Origin: Croceibacterium_B sp963811255
GTDB taxonomy: Bacteria; Pseudomonadota; Alphaproteobacteria; Sphingomonadales; Sphingomonadaceae
Length of the DNA stretch: 64,000 nt
Direction of reading: 5' to 3'
NCBI GenBank assembly: GCA_963811255.1
Contig: CAWEQI010000001.1
Coordinates: 945,119 to 1,009,118, forward strand
Below the pieces are notes generated by a model, which searched no databases, was not told the origin of the DNA, and worked only from the letters and a program-made list of their open reading frames with translations. Shown piece by piece: positions 50,208 to 58,085 of this stretch. A program made the translations under genes and the position numbers. Numbering within the stretch: position 1 is the first letter of the stretch; each line of letters begins with the position of its first letter.

Positions 50208-51500
50208 CTAGGGGGCCTTCCTTTTGGCATCGAACGAGAAGCTGAGCGCCACGGTCTTGCCGAGGCTTTCGCCTGCCTCGCCGCTGCCGATGCCGAACGC
50301 CGTGCGGTCGATGCTTGCGCTACCCACGACATGACGCTCCAGGTTCTTGCCGGTTAGCGTAAAGGCGATCGCCTGGGGGCGGCTCTTACCCCTCATCGTC
50401 AGCGTGCCACTGGCGCGGTAGCGGCCTGGACCGGTCTGGGTGACCTTTGTCGAGCGCCAGGTCGCCGTGGGGTCACTCGCGCTGGCAAAGAACTCGGCGC
50501 CCTGCAACATCGCATCCCGGGTGGCGTCACCCACCGAGGCGCTGGCGAGCTTGACGGTGATGCGGATGTCTGCGGTCTCGGGTTGGTCGGGGTCCATCTC
50601 GATCGCGCCACTCCAGTCCTTGAAACGGCCTTCGACCGGCGTGCCGCCGTTCGCGACCGAGAAGGCCAGCCGCTTGCCGCCCGCAATCGTCCAATCGATC
50701 GGCGACCTCGCCGCCTCCGGCGTGGCGAGGGCAACCGGTTCAGGCGTGGGTGAAGCCTCGTCGACGCTCGGCGTCGCGGCGGCCGTGGCCGGAGGGGTGC
50801 CGGGAGCCGCCTCGCGTGCTCGCGTGGCACGAAATTCCGCCATCGCCGGCACTAGATACTTCTGCGACACGTATGAGCCGGCAGCGAAATAAATCGCGAT
50901 CGTCGCGACCAGCAGCACCATGGCCGCCGCCACCGAGCCGGCGGGCGCCATTCGCTGAATTACAGGATCGCGCAGCAGGAACTGGTGCCGCAGCGCTCCG
51001 GCGACGTGGAGCACAAACAGCGCGATGGCGATCCACGCCAACGTCTCGTGAACTTCCTCCATCGGCCGGTCCAGCCCTGGCGGCAACGGCAGGTGCGGCC
51101 ATGGCAGCACGCCGAACAGCACGGTCGGCACGTGCAGGCGCGCGGTCGAGACGATGATCCATCCGCTGATCGGCCCAAGCACCAGCACGGCGTAGAACCC
51201 CCAATGCACGATCCGGGCCGCCAGCGCAGTCCAGCCTTCATCGAGGGCCTCGGGCGGCCGGCGGACGAGCCGCCAAGCGAGGCGGATAAGCGTCAGCAGC
51301 AAGATGGCGATCCCGACCGACTTGTGCAGCTGCATTGGCGCGAAACTGTATGGCCCGCGGTGAGGCATGGCAAAGCCGAGCGCGATCTGGAACGCCAGGG
51401 CCAGCGCCAGCAGCCAGTGCAGGACGATCGCGACAGTGCTGTAGCTCAGTTGGGACTCGATCAGACGGGAGTCCACGTCGGTAGCATTGTGCGTCGCCAT
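50208..51500 (-). CDS. Cytochrome b561-YceI fusion protein
   Basis: A 430-residue fusion. The first 195 residues are a four-helix cytochrome b561 with histidines in VLHWLLALAL, MQLHKSVGI and EVHETLAW for two b haems. A further membrane helix follows at about residues 197-220, then a proline/threonine-rich periplasmic linker. The YceI lipocalin-like domain (about 265-428) contains WTIAGGKRLAFSVANGG and ASIDRTAFGIGSGE. YceI domains bind isoprenoid lipids such as ubiquinone, so an electron shuttle between quinol and the periplasm is plausible. This fusion is known in proteobacteria. It is convergent with the cytochrome c' gene. Confidence 0.85.
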   Translation of the reverse strand: MATHNATDVDSRLIESQLSYSTVAIVLHWLLALALAFQIALGFAMPHRGPYSFAPMQLHKSVGIAILLLTLIRLAWRLVRRPPEALDEGWTALAARIVHWGFYAVLVLGPISGWIIVSTARLHVPTVLFGVLPWPHLPLPPGLDRPMEEVHETLAWIAIALFVLHVAGALRHQFLLRDPVIQRMAPAGSVAAAMVLLVATIAIYFAAGSYVSQKYLVPAMAEFRATRAREAAPGTPPATAAATPSVDEASPTPEPVALATPEAARSPIDWTIAGGKRLAFSVANGGTPVEGRFKDWSGAIEMDPDQPETADIRITVKLASASVGDATRDAMLQGAEFFASASDPTATWRSTKVTQTGPGRYRASGTLTMRGKSRPQAIAFTLTGKNLERHVVGSASIDRTAFGIGSGEAGESLGKTVALSFSFDAKRKAP

Positions 51501-51914
51501 TCGCGCTCACCAAGGTCGCGTTGCGATCAGTCGATGCGTGGCATGGTCATCTCGATTATGCCCCCATCCGCTGAAATTGGCGAACATCGAAACCACTTTC
51601 CGCCGCATCCGCCGGGTTTCTGCGGAAAGGGCTGGTGCGCGACGCAGTCCAGAGCCAACCGGTCTCGCCCCGATTTCCCTGTTATGCAGGGTATTTACAG
51701 GGAAATCACAATTTTTTCCCCGATTTAGGGCCTATCGCGTCTCTGAAAACCGCAGAATTCTGGCATTTCGTGCCACAAATTCCCTACGCGAGGAACAGGG
51801 AATTTATCCTGCGGAACAGGGAACAGAAATGCCGCTAACAGGGAACGGTCACGCGTAGATCAGCGAACCGGTCTCCGCAACAGGCACGGCGCCCCGTGCG
51901 AGCGTCATCGCCGG
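51501..51914. repeat. Intergenic region with AACAGGGAA repeats
   Basis: About 410 bases without a gene. Forms of ACAGGGAA occur at 51697, 51795, 51816 and 51838, with inverse TTCCCTG at 51675 and CCCTGTTATGCAGGG as a small palindrome. Repeats of this kind often flank transposase genes in alphaproteobacteria, but none is intact here, so this may be an element remnant. Confidence 0.5.
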
Positions 51915-52745
51915 CTAATGCCGCTCGGTCAGCTCCGCGTGGAGCAGAACCATGGCCCAGCCGTCCCGCTGCGCAAGCACCTGCTCGCTCAGCACCTCGG
52001 CCTTGCGGACTCCAGCAGGGCCAAGCCAGGTCTCGGGGTCGCATTCCTCCATGGCCGTATTCTGACCCGGCAAAAGCCGGTGGTTGCAGGCAATCGATTC
52101 CTGGGGAACTGGGTCTCCGATGCTCGGCTCGATCCATGGGAAATCGTCCGGTCGATGCGCCTGCTCGATGCGGCCGTTCCGAACGACGACGAGCGCCAGG
52201 TCCTCCCGGTGCGCATCGACGTAGCTGCGCGCCATCGCTGCCTTGCTGACATCGAACTCGTCGGCGAGACGCACGACCTCGCAGAGATCGGGCTGGCGGC
52301 TCCTGAGGTTTGCACGAATCCGGTCCGGGGGCATGAGCAGGCGGGCGGCGAAACGATTGGCCTCGACCTCCATCCTCTTTGCTCGATCTGCTTCGCGCGT
52401 GTTCTCGAGACGGAGGTCTGCATGCGAGCACGCGAACCGCATACCTTCGCGCGGCCGATGGCTCGGCATCAGAAAGTGCCCAAGCTCGTGCCCGATCGAG
52501 AACCGCCGGCGCCGGGCTGACGTGCCCTTGGCTACCATGATCGAGCCCCACGCCTTGTCGGGGTGCATGAGCAGCATGGCGGCGAATGAGGTAACGGCCT
52601 CCTCCTCGATGCCCTGAATGTCGAGCCGCCGACACAGGACTTCAATCGAGAAGTCGAGCGGCAGTTCGGGATCGAGTTCGTGAATCCGTGCTGCGAGCGC
52701 GGAGGGTGAGCCGACGCCATCGAGCTCTATCCGGCTAAGCGTCAA
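51915..52745 (-). CDS. ImmA/IrrE-family metallo-endopeptidase
   Basis: A 276-residue zinc peptidase. The motif RFSIGHELGHFLMP gives HExxH ligands, and EVEANRFAARLLMP carries the downstream ligand region, as in ImmA and IrrE. Such enzymes cut a repressor, often encoded next door, to switch on phage or stress genes. It starts with TTG 52745 overlapping the stop of the HTH gene (TTGA), so it is coupled to it. The C-terminal 120 residues (SKAAMARSYVDAHREDLALVVV...) may be a sensor domain of unknown ligand. Confidence 0.88.
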   Translation of the reverse strand: MTLSRIELDGVGSPSALAARIHELDPELPLDFSIEVLCRRLDIQGIEEEAVTSFAAMLLMHPDKAWGSIMVAKGTSARRRRFSIGHELGHFLMPSHRPREGMRFACSHADLRLENTREADRAKRMEVEANRFAARLLMPPDRIRANLRSRQPDLCEVVRLADEFDVSKAAMARSYVDAHREDLALVVVRNGRIEQAHRPDDFPWIEPSIGDPVPQESIACNHRLLPGQNTAMEECDPETWLGPAGVRKAEVLSEQVLAQRDGWAMVLLHAELTERH

Positions 52746-53353
52746 CCTGCCTGTTCCCGCCGCTTCTTCAATGACTCCATCATGAGCTTGATGGTCTCGC
52801 GGTCGTCCTCGTTCAAGCTCTTCAGGTCGCGGAACATGGCCACCATCTCGGCCGGCTGATCGTCGGCATCGGGGTTCTCGCCGACGAGATCGGCGACCCG
52901 CACGCGGAACAGCTCGGCCAGTTTCACCACCAGATCCATCGACGGGTTATTCGGCGACACATTGGAAAGGTCGGTGTTGGCGGGCACGAGTTCGTAACGG
53001 AAGCTCTTTCCGCCGCACGCGCTACAGCGAAGGCTCTCTTGCAGATCGGCGAGTACGTCGCTCTTGCGGCGCATCCAAATGCGCGACCGCAGCGCAAACG
53101 GATCGAGCGGCGCGGCGTGCCCGCATTCACAAGTCAAGCGGAGCGCCAGGCCGTCGCGTATGAGATGTGACAGGTTTTCTGGCGGTCCCAGCCCATCCGC
53201 GCCCCAAACGCTCGCTGGCCCATTCGGCGCAAGCGATTTGTTCCGCCTCTGTTCCAGCCGTCCATCGACAGGACCCCGGACGTCCGCTTCCGACCCATTG
53301 CGGACTTCCCAGAGGTGCGCGTGTTCGGTTGGACAGACGTCGGCGGTAAGCAC
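52742..53353 (-). CDS. Chimeric zinc-ribbon/HTH protein, possible repressor remnant
   Basis: A 203-residue ORF that joins two unrelated parts. Residues about 65-115 hold a zinc-ribbon-like pair, CECGH and CSACGG, as seen in small alphaproteobacterial proteins. After about residue 125 (LSNVSPNNPSMDLVVKLAELFRVRVADLVGE) it becomes the second half of an XRE helix-turn-helix domain, with its first helices missing. The N-terminal 50 residues look like non-coding sequence, and ATG 53353 has no convincing ribosome-binding site. The end is coupled to the ImmA-like gene, the normal place for its repressor. I read it as a repressor gene whose 5' half was replaced, which may have produced a non-functional chimera. 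Confidence 0.5.
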   Translation of the reverse strand: MLTADVCPTEHAHLWEVRNGSEADVRGPVDGRLEQRRNKSLAPNGPASVWGADGLGPPENLSHLIRDGLALRLTCECGHAAPLDPFALRSRIWMRRKSDVLADLQESLRCSACGGKSFRYELVPANTDLSNVSPNNPSMDLVVKLAELFRVRVADLVGENPDADDQPAEMVAMFRDLKSLNEDDRETIKLMMESLKKRREQAG

Positions 53354-53390
53354 AACCGGTGGGTCCGGCTAAGGTCCCACCGGCGCAGCT

Positions 53391-53756
53391 CTAGGTGCAT
53401 GGCAAGACGAGTGAACCTTGGGCCAGATTAGTCATCATCTCGTCGTCACGATGCCGCCTCCAGTGGTGCCGTTCCTGCCACTGACGCTGTTGCCAATAAC
53501 GCTGCTCCTGCCAACGGCGCTGTTCTTCCCAGCGCTGGCGCTGCTCCCAGCGTTGTCGTTGCTGCCAACGCTCGCGGGCTTCCCGCGCGCTCCGCCGATC
53601 CTGGTAGCGATCCCAGTCGTAGGAGTTCGAATAGCCTCCGTAGCCGTTGTAAGAATTGCGATATTGGGTGCTCCAATAGCTCTGGGCTGACGCGGCTGCC
53701 GGCGCGCCGGCGAGCACGGTGGCTCCAACGAGCGCTGCGATTATCTTCGTCTTCAT
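53391..53756 (-). CDS. Secreted Trp/Arg/Gln-repeat protein
   Basis: A 121-residue exported protein with a clean signal peptide (about 1-24, AAASAQ). A Tyr/Ser/Gly-rich part (YWSTQYRNSYNGYGGYSNSY) follows, then about 50 residues of (R/Q)-Q-R-W-E/Q repeats with a tryptophan every five to seven residues, ending in a His/Arg cluster. The pattern gives an amphipathic, highly basic and aromatic surface. No family is recognised. Similar low-complexity exported proteins occur in sphingomonads, possibly as envelope or matrix components. Confidence 0.7.
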   Translation of the reverse strand: MKTKIIAALVGATVLAGAPAAASAQSYWSTQYRNSYNGYGGYSNSYDWDRYQDRRSAREARERWQQRQRWEQRQRWEEQRRWQEQRYWQQRQWQERHHWRRHRDDEMMTNLAQGSLVLPCT

Positions 53757-54008
53757 ATCAGTTCTCCTGTTCCTGCGGTCCGGTCACCAGTTCGACTCGG
53801 ATCGAGCGGATAAGGGAGCCTACGGAGGACGGCGGGAGCGACTGCTGAACACCACCGTATTGGCGCGTTCAGGAACTGACCGCGACAGGTGCAGAGGATC
53901 CTCCGCCCAGCGGGCGCTTGAGCCTCGCGGGTGCCATCGATACGGAACCGATGGGGCCACCAAGCGTGTAAAGCGCCGGCGGGGATCGAACGTGGGATTA
54001 ATGCTGGT
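53757..54008. other. Gene-free region before the cytochrome gene
   Basis: About 250 bases without a supportable gene. It lies between divergent genes and should hold both promoters, but no clear -35/-10 pair stands out. Confidence 0.4.
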
Positions 54009-54530
54009 ATGCGCAATTTCCTGATTGGCGTCGTCGCCACGGTCGTCGTCGTGGTAGTTGCCGGATACCTGGTGCTTCGCAGCGGTCTCGTGCCGGCAAA
54101 CGCGGACGCCAAGCCGGGCGGCTTCTAGTTATGGGCGGCAAGCACCTCACTGGGTGCGACTCTGCAAAGAGGTGCTCCCAAGGGACCGAACCCGGTGCCG
54201 CTGATGGACGGTAACCTCCTAAGTGGTGTCCGCCTTTACGGTCAGCATTGTGCCATATGCCACGGCACTGCGACGGGCGACGCCGGAGCCTCAGCCATCG
54301 CGAAGGGTCTCTATCCCTCGCCGCCGCAATTCGCGACCGACGGCGTGGAAGACGATCCAGACGGCGTTTCATACTGGAAGATCAAGCACGGCATTCGGCT
54401 CACTGGCATGCCGTCTTGGAAACATGCGCTAAGCGATCGCCAGATTTGGACGATTGCGCTGTTCCTGAAGCACATGGACAAGCTGCCCCCCAGCGCTCAG
54501 GCTGTTTGGCAGCAGGTAAAGAACCAATAA
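54009..54530 (+). pseudogene. Membrane-anchored cytochrome c, interrupted by an amber stop
   Basis: ATG 54009 starts an N-terminal membrane anchor (MRNFLIGVVATVVVVVVAGY), then KPGGF and a TAG at 54126-54128. The same frame continues LWAASTSLGATL and on through the haem motif CAICH, GDASA-type glycine loop GDAGASAIAKG, and the methionine-ligand region HGIRLTGMPSW to the stop at 54530. Without the TAG it would be one cytochrome c of about 172 residues. The stop replaces what would be one sense codon, such as GAG. It is either a recent nonsense mutation or a base error. Homologous short cytochromes transfer electrons in the periplasm. Confidence 0.8.
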
Positions 54531-54709
54531 AGTTGATTCCCAATTCGGCCGATCGACGCCAGGCCAATGAAACGAGATCAAGCGGATCGGGTTTCCGGCG
54601 CTGGAGTGCCGCTGAGCGACTCATTAGTAAAGTGACTGCTTTCCACGCGTAGCGGACGAGCCGCAAGCGACCCATTGCTGCCGTTACCTACAGCTGCCAC
54701 TGTTGTCGA

Positions 54710-55045
54710 ATGACCGCAGCCCCGCTGACCGACGAGGAAGCAGCCCTGCTGAACGACGTTGGCGACGACGACTATGGATTGTGGGAGCTGAACGGCTCGA
54801 TTAGCGCCCTCGTTCCGCTGCTGACGGATGCCATCGAGCGAGGTCACATCCATGTCTATGTGGGAGAGTTTGGTGGCGAAATGCAGGAGCTTCCTCGTCA
54901 GGCAGCTATCACCTGCATCGGAAACCAAGCAAACTGGCGGCATCGCGAGCCCCCCGAAAACGTGTTCAGCGTGATGACCAGCGCACGGGGCATCGAGGCG
55001 TTGAGACAATGGTATGAGCTGAAAGCAAACAGAGGCGATAGCTAA
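54710..55045 (+). CDS. Hypothetical acidic protein (111 aa)
   Basis: A 111-residue ORF with an acidic N terminus (LTDEEAALLNDVGDDDYGLWEL), an ordered-looking middle and a tail (GIEALRQWYELKANRG). No signal peptide, membrane segment or known motif was seen, and the start lacks a clear ribosome-binding site. Composition and length favour a real gene over a shadow, since the opposite strand ORF has no better features. No function can be given. Confidence 0.45.
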   Translation: MTAAPLTDEEAALLNDVGDDDYGLWELNGSISALVPLLTDAIERGHIHVYVGEFGGEMQELPRQAAITCIGNQANWRHREPPENVFSVMTSARGIEALRQWYELKANRGDS

Positions 55046-55390
55046 CGTCTGCTCCCCACCCGTTCCTGCCGTTGAGCACGAAATCGTGCGGAGGATAGCT
55101 GTCGGTCCGCCATTCGCGCACCTTGGCCCATGAGCAGACCGTCGGCAGTCGGCCATTCCCGGCCCCAGTCTGGATGGCCGAAACGGGTGGAAAACGGACA
55201 TCGACGCCAATTCCAGATGCGACCGCTTTGTTTGGCCGATAGCGGCTGGGCCGCTTTTGGTCAGAGGGCTCTTGCTAACGGACATTTGTCGACGCGCTAC
55301 TTTTCTTCGGCGGTCGACTCACTTTCCTCACCATGGGGCCGCAACGAATGAGCTTCCAATGTGGACGGCCCATGCTGACCTTCGTGGCCT
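55046..55390. other. Gene-free region with ACGGACAT-like motifs
   Basis: About 345 bases with no gene. ACGGACAT occurs near 55194 and 55277 and resembles GCGGACGT/ACGTCCGC near 53278-53287 in the neighbouring non-coding stretch. Their meaning is unknown. Confidence 0.4.
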
Positions 55391-55627
55391 CTACTCCACG
55401 ATCTCAAATGCACGGCCGAACGGTATCGTGTGAAGGATGTCCCCGTGCTGGTCGGCGATCTCGATCCAGTGGCTGAGATGGAGCCTGCCGTGCAAAACTT
55501 CGTCTGCGGCCATGTGTCGGGCCTGCTGTATCCCGGCGACCCGCGCAGCTTCAACATTCGCTAGCTCCGCCCCCTCCTCGTCGAACGTCGCAGCGTCGTC
55601 GAACAAATGAAAGAAGTAGTGGGGCAT
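55391..55627 (-). CDS. DUF6894-like small protein
   Basis: A 78-residue cytosolic protein. MPHYFFHLFDDAATFDEEGAEL and EAARVAGIQQARHMAADE match small DUF6894-type proteins found across alphaproteobacteria. CGGAGAG lies about seven bases before the ATG. The function is not known. It stands alone, next to an eleven-C homopolymer. Confidence 0.72.
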   Translation of the reverse strand: MPHYFFHLFDDAATFDEEGAELANVEAARVAGIQQARHMAADEVLHGRLHLSHWIEIADQHGDILHTIPFGRAFEIVE

Positions 55628-56022
55628 GACACTCTCCGTCTGTCAGCGGGGTAGGAGCGCGTACTGCAATCCCCCCCCCCCGTTTCACTCACCTAAGTGA
55701 AGGCGGCCGAGCGTGAGGTAGCCACTCCAAGGTGGGGCCGAAGGAAAGCATCTTCGACTCGGCCCTTGTGCGCACCTACGACCATGGAAGACTGGCATGA
55801 CAGCTCAGTTCCCGCAGATGACCGAGAAGGTCGCGCCAAACCTGGGCATGCGACCTAAGCCATGGCGCCATGTCACCCGGCCTCCCCTTTGAGCCCCGTA
55901 GAGTGGTGGTGCGCGAGACCGCCTCGAATCGCTTGTGGTTCACCGAGCTTCAGCCTCAGACTTGCGACGCTGCTGGCGCATTTGCCGCAAACGAGGTCCA
56001 CCCGCCCGTCGAAATCCTGAGA
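55628..56022. other. Gene-free region with a C11 homopolymer
   Basis: About 395 bases without a supportable gene. A run of eleven C residues spans 55671-55681. Runs of that length are prone to slippage and to sequencing errors. Confidence 0.45.
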
Positions 56023-56796
56023 TCAGGCGTAGAGGGTCGGGCCAGGCGAAGTCGCCGACGCGGACCTTCCCTCGTCGAGGTGCAGGTAAGCCGGGTTGAA
56101 CATCGCCACCTGGCGCAGCCTGGCCGAATCGCGGATCGTCAGCCGCTTGTCGCGGAGCTCGATCAGCCCGTCGTGGCGCAGCGCCTGGATCATGCGGTTC
56201 ACGTGCACCGCGGTCAGGCCGGTCGCGTCGGCGATGTCGGTCTGGGTCAGCGGGAAATCGCAGGTGTCGCCGCGGGTCAGGCCGACCGCCTGCAGACGGG
56301 CGAAGGTCTCGCACAGCAGGTGCGCGATTCGCTCGTAGGCCTGGCGCTGGCCGATGTTGGTGGTCCATTCGCGCTGGATCGAGACCATCACCAGCGAGTT
56401 CCACCACAGTGCCTTGGCAATGCGCGGCGAGCTTTCCACCAGCGTGTCGAAATCGGCTTGCGACACCTCGGCATAGCGCAGCGTCGTCAGCGCGCAGATC
56501 GAATGATCCATCGCGTCGCCGACGAACGCGTTGCCGCCGCCGATGTCGCCGGGGATCATCAGCGCCAGGATTTGCCGGCGGCCGTCGGGCAACTGCTTGT
56601 AGCGTATCGCCCACCCATTGAGGATTGCCTTGACCGACCGGGGGATGTCGCCTTCGCGGACGACATCGTGATGCGCGGCGGCCGTGCGGACTGCTTTGCT
56701 GGTAGCGGCTCGGATCAGGTTGGCGTCGGCGGCGCTCAGCTCAACGTGAGCGGAAAGGCGTTGCGCAAGAGGCGAGTGGGACTCGAGCACACGCAT
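56023..56796 (-). CDS. Crp/Fnr-family transcriptional regulator
   Basis: A 257-residue regulator. A cyclic-nucleotide-binding-like N-terminal domain (about 20-140) lacks the Fnr cysteines, and a dimer helix leads to a Crp-type winged helix with TQTDIADATGLTAVHVNRMIQALRHDGLI as recognition region. The ligand is unknown; Sphingomonadales carry many such Crp-like proteins with no cAMP link. It may control the secreted oxidation locus that follows 390 bases away, although the direction and distance do not prove it. Confidence 0.88.
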   Translation of the reverse strand: MRVLESHSPLAQRLSAHVELSAADANLIRAATSKAVRTAAAHHDVVREGDIPRSVKAILNGWAIRYKQLPDGRRQILALMIPGDIGGGNAFVGDAMDHSICALTTLRYAEVSQADFDTLVESSPRIAKALWWNSLVMVSIQREWTTNIGQRQAYERIAHLLCETFARLQAVGLTRGDTCDFPLTQTDIADATGLTAVHVNRMIQALRHDGLIELRDKRLTIRDSARLRQVAMFNPAYLHLDEGRSASATSPGPTLYA

Positions 56797-57188
56797 CTAA
56801 TGCATCTGGGCTGCTGCCGGCGCAACGGCAAATGTCGGAAATCTTTACAGCGAAATCTGGTACTCGCGAAAGGGTCATACGCTTGCGCAACATTGGCAAT
56901 GGTTCGACAGCAACAAAGTGTGCGGCCTCGTTCCCCAGCGATGGGCGCCAGAGCTTGCTCACTCGGCACCACCTACCTAGGCCCGAACGGACCGTTCTCG
57001 TGCGATTGCGGAGTAGCGCGGGCTGGCCGGTAGCAGACAGTCCTTCTTGGACGCTGGCATTGGATAGTGGCCGGTCCGCCTTCCGCTCGAATCGAACCGT
57101 TGGCTGAGACCGAGGCTGCGGCCGATGAGGGTCGAAACGCGAAGTCAGTCCCTTTGTTCGCGCTTAGCCGGGGCCCTTTGGGTTCCGG
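56797..57188. other. Gene-free region between the Crp gene and the secreted locus
   Basis: About 390 bases with no gene supported and no clear terminator hairpin. It lies upstream of the regulator and downstream of the DUF8021-like gene, so it should contain the regulator's promoter. Confidence 0.4.
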
Positions 57189-58085
57189 TCACTTTCCTGG
57201 CCCTCCCGGCCTCATCCTCCCACATTCGGGCGTCGAGCAAACCGTCAGCTCGTGGATGTAGCGGATCTTTCCACCCTCGACCCGAAACATTTGGCCGGAC
57301 TGGGTTCCCGGGTCGACTGGCAATCCGGCATCGAGCCAGGGGAAGTTGTGGAAGACGATGACAGCGCCGTAGTTCTCGTCGATGACGTAGCGACGATTGG
57401 TCACTTTGAGCTTCTGCGGGAATGCCCCCATCGTGCAGGTGTTGCCCTCGGGATTGCGGGTCCCTGTGTCTATGCGGCCTTCGAGCCGGGCGCAGGGCGT
57501 GCCTTCCGGCACCGGGAGCGTCGGGTTGCCCCAATTGTCGAGGTAGGCGTCGGCCGCCGCCTGCATGACGGCTCGCGTGTCGCGTTTGTCACTCGGGATC
57601 TCGCCCCACTTCTGGTTGCGAGTGACGGCGAGGTAGTCGGATGCTCCGAACATCCAATCCCCCTTGTCGGTCACAATCGACTCCATCTTCGACACCTTGC
57701 CGTCCCCGGTCGCTTCGATGCGCGTGAGGATCACGTACGGATGCGGGTCGCTGGCCGCCACCAGCTCGGTGAAGGTCGCGCACTGGGTCGTGTCATGAAA
57801 GCTGCGGGTGAAATCGAGCTTCAGGGCTCCGGCCAGCACGCCCTTGCCGATATCCATGACCTTGTCGTTCTCAGCATAGGACGCGCCCTTCACGAGCGGC
57901 AGCAGGGCGGGTTCTCCCTCCGTTTGCGCCTTCACATAGGTGTCGGTCAGTTTCTCGAGCACCGGACGACTGCATTCCGCCTGCGCAGTTGTCGCGCAGG
58001 CCACGCCGGCAAAGACGATTGAGACCTTGATTGCGGCGCTTACCGGTTTCGAGAGGCGGCTGCCCCGTTCCCTCTCGCTTCTCAT
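57189..58085 (-). CDS. Secreted single-domain DUF8021-like protein
   Basis: A 298-residue protein with a signal peptide (about 13-36, ATTAQAE). The core resembles each half of the tandem protein at 8656: a leading cysteine (CSRPVLEKLTDTY), then KGASYAENDKVMDIGKGV with the YAEN box and a CARLEGRIDTG block near residue 200. There are extra cysteines near the C terminus (CSTPECG). Its ATG 58085 overlaps the G8 gene's TAA by one base (TAATG), so the two are translationally coupled. The function is unknown. Here it pairs with a beta-helix protein and sits near a PQQ dehydrogenase, repeating the partner logic of 6518-10464. Confidence 0.72.
   Translation of the reverse strand: MRSERERGSRLSKPVSAAIKVSIVFAGVACATTAQAECSRPVLEKLTDTYVKAQTEGEPALLPLVKGASYAENDKVMDIGKGVLAGALKLDFTRSFHDTTQCATFTELVAASDPHPYVILTRIEATGDGKVSKMESIVTDKGDWMFGASDYLAVTRNQKWGEIPSDKRDTRAVMQAAADAYLDNWGNPTLPVPEGTPCARLEGRIDTGTRNPEGNTCTMGAFPQKLKVTNRRYVIDENYGAVIVFHNFPWLDAGLPVDPGTQSGQMFRVEGGKIRYIHELTVCSTPECGRMRPGGPGK

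Noticed and set aside
51675..51847. Intact insertion sequence
   Set aside because: No transposase ORF and no terminal inverted repeats with target duplication were found.
55671..55681. Phase-variable switch at the C11 run
   Set aside because: It lies in a gene-free region without a clear promoter, so no gene is obviously switched.
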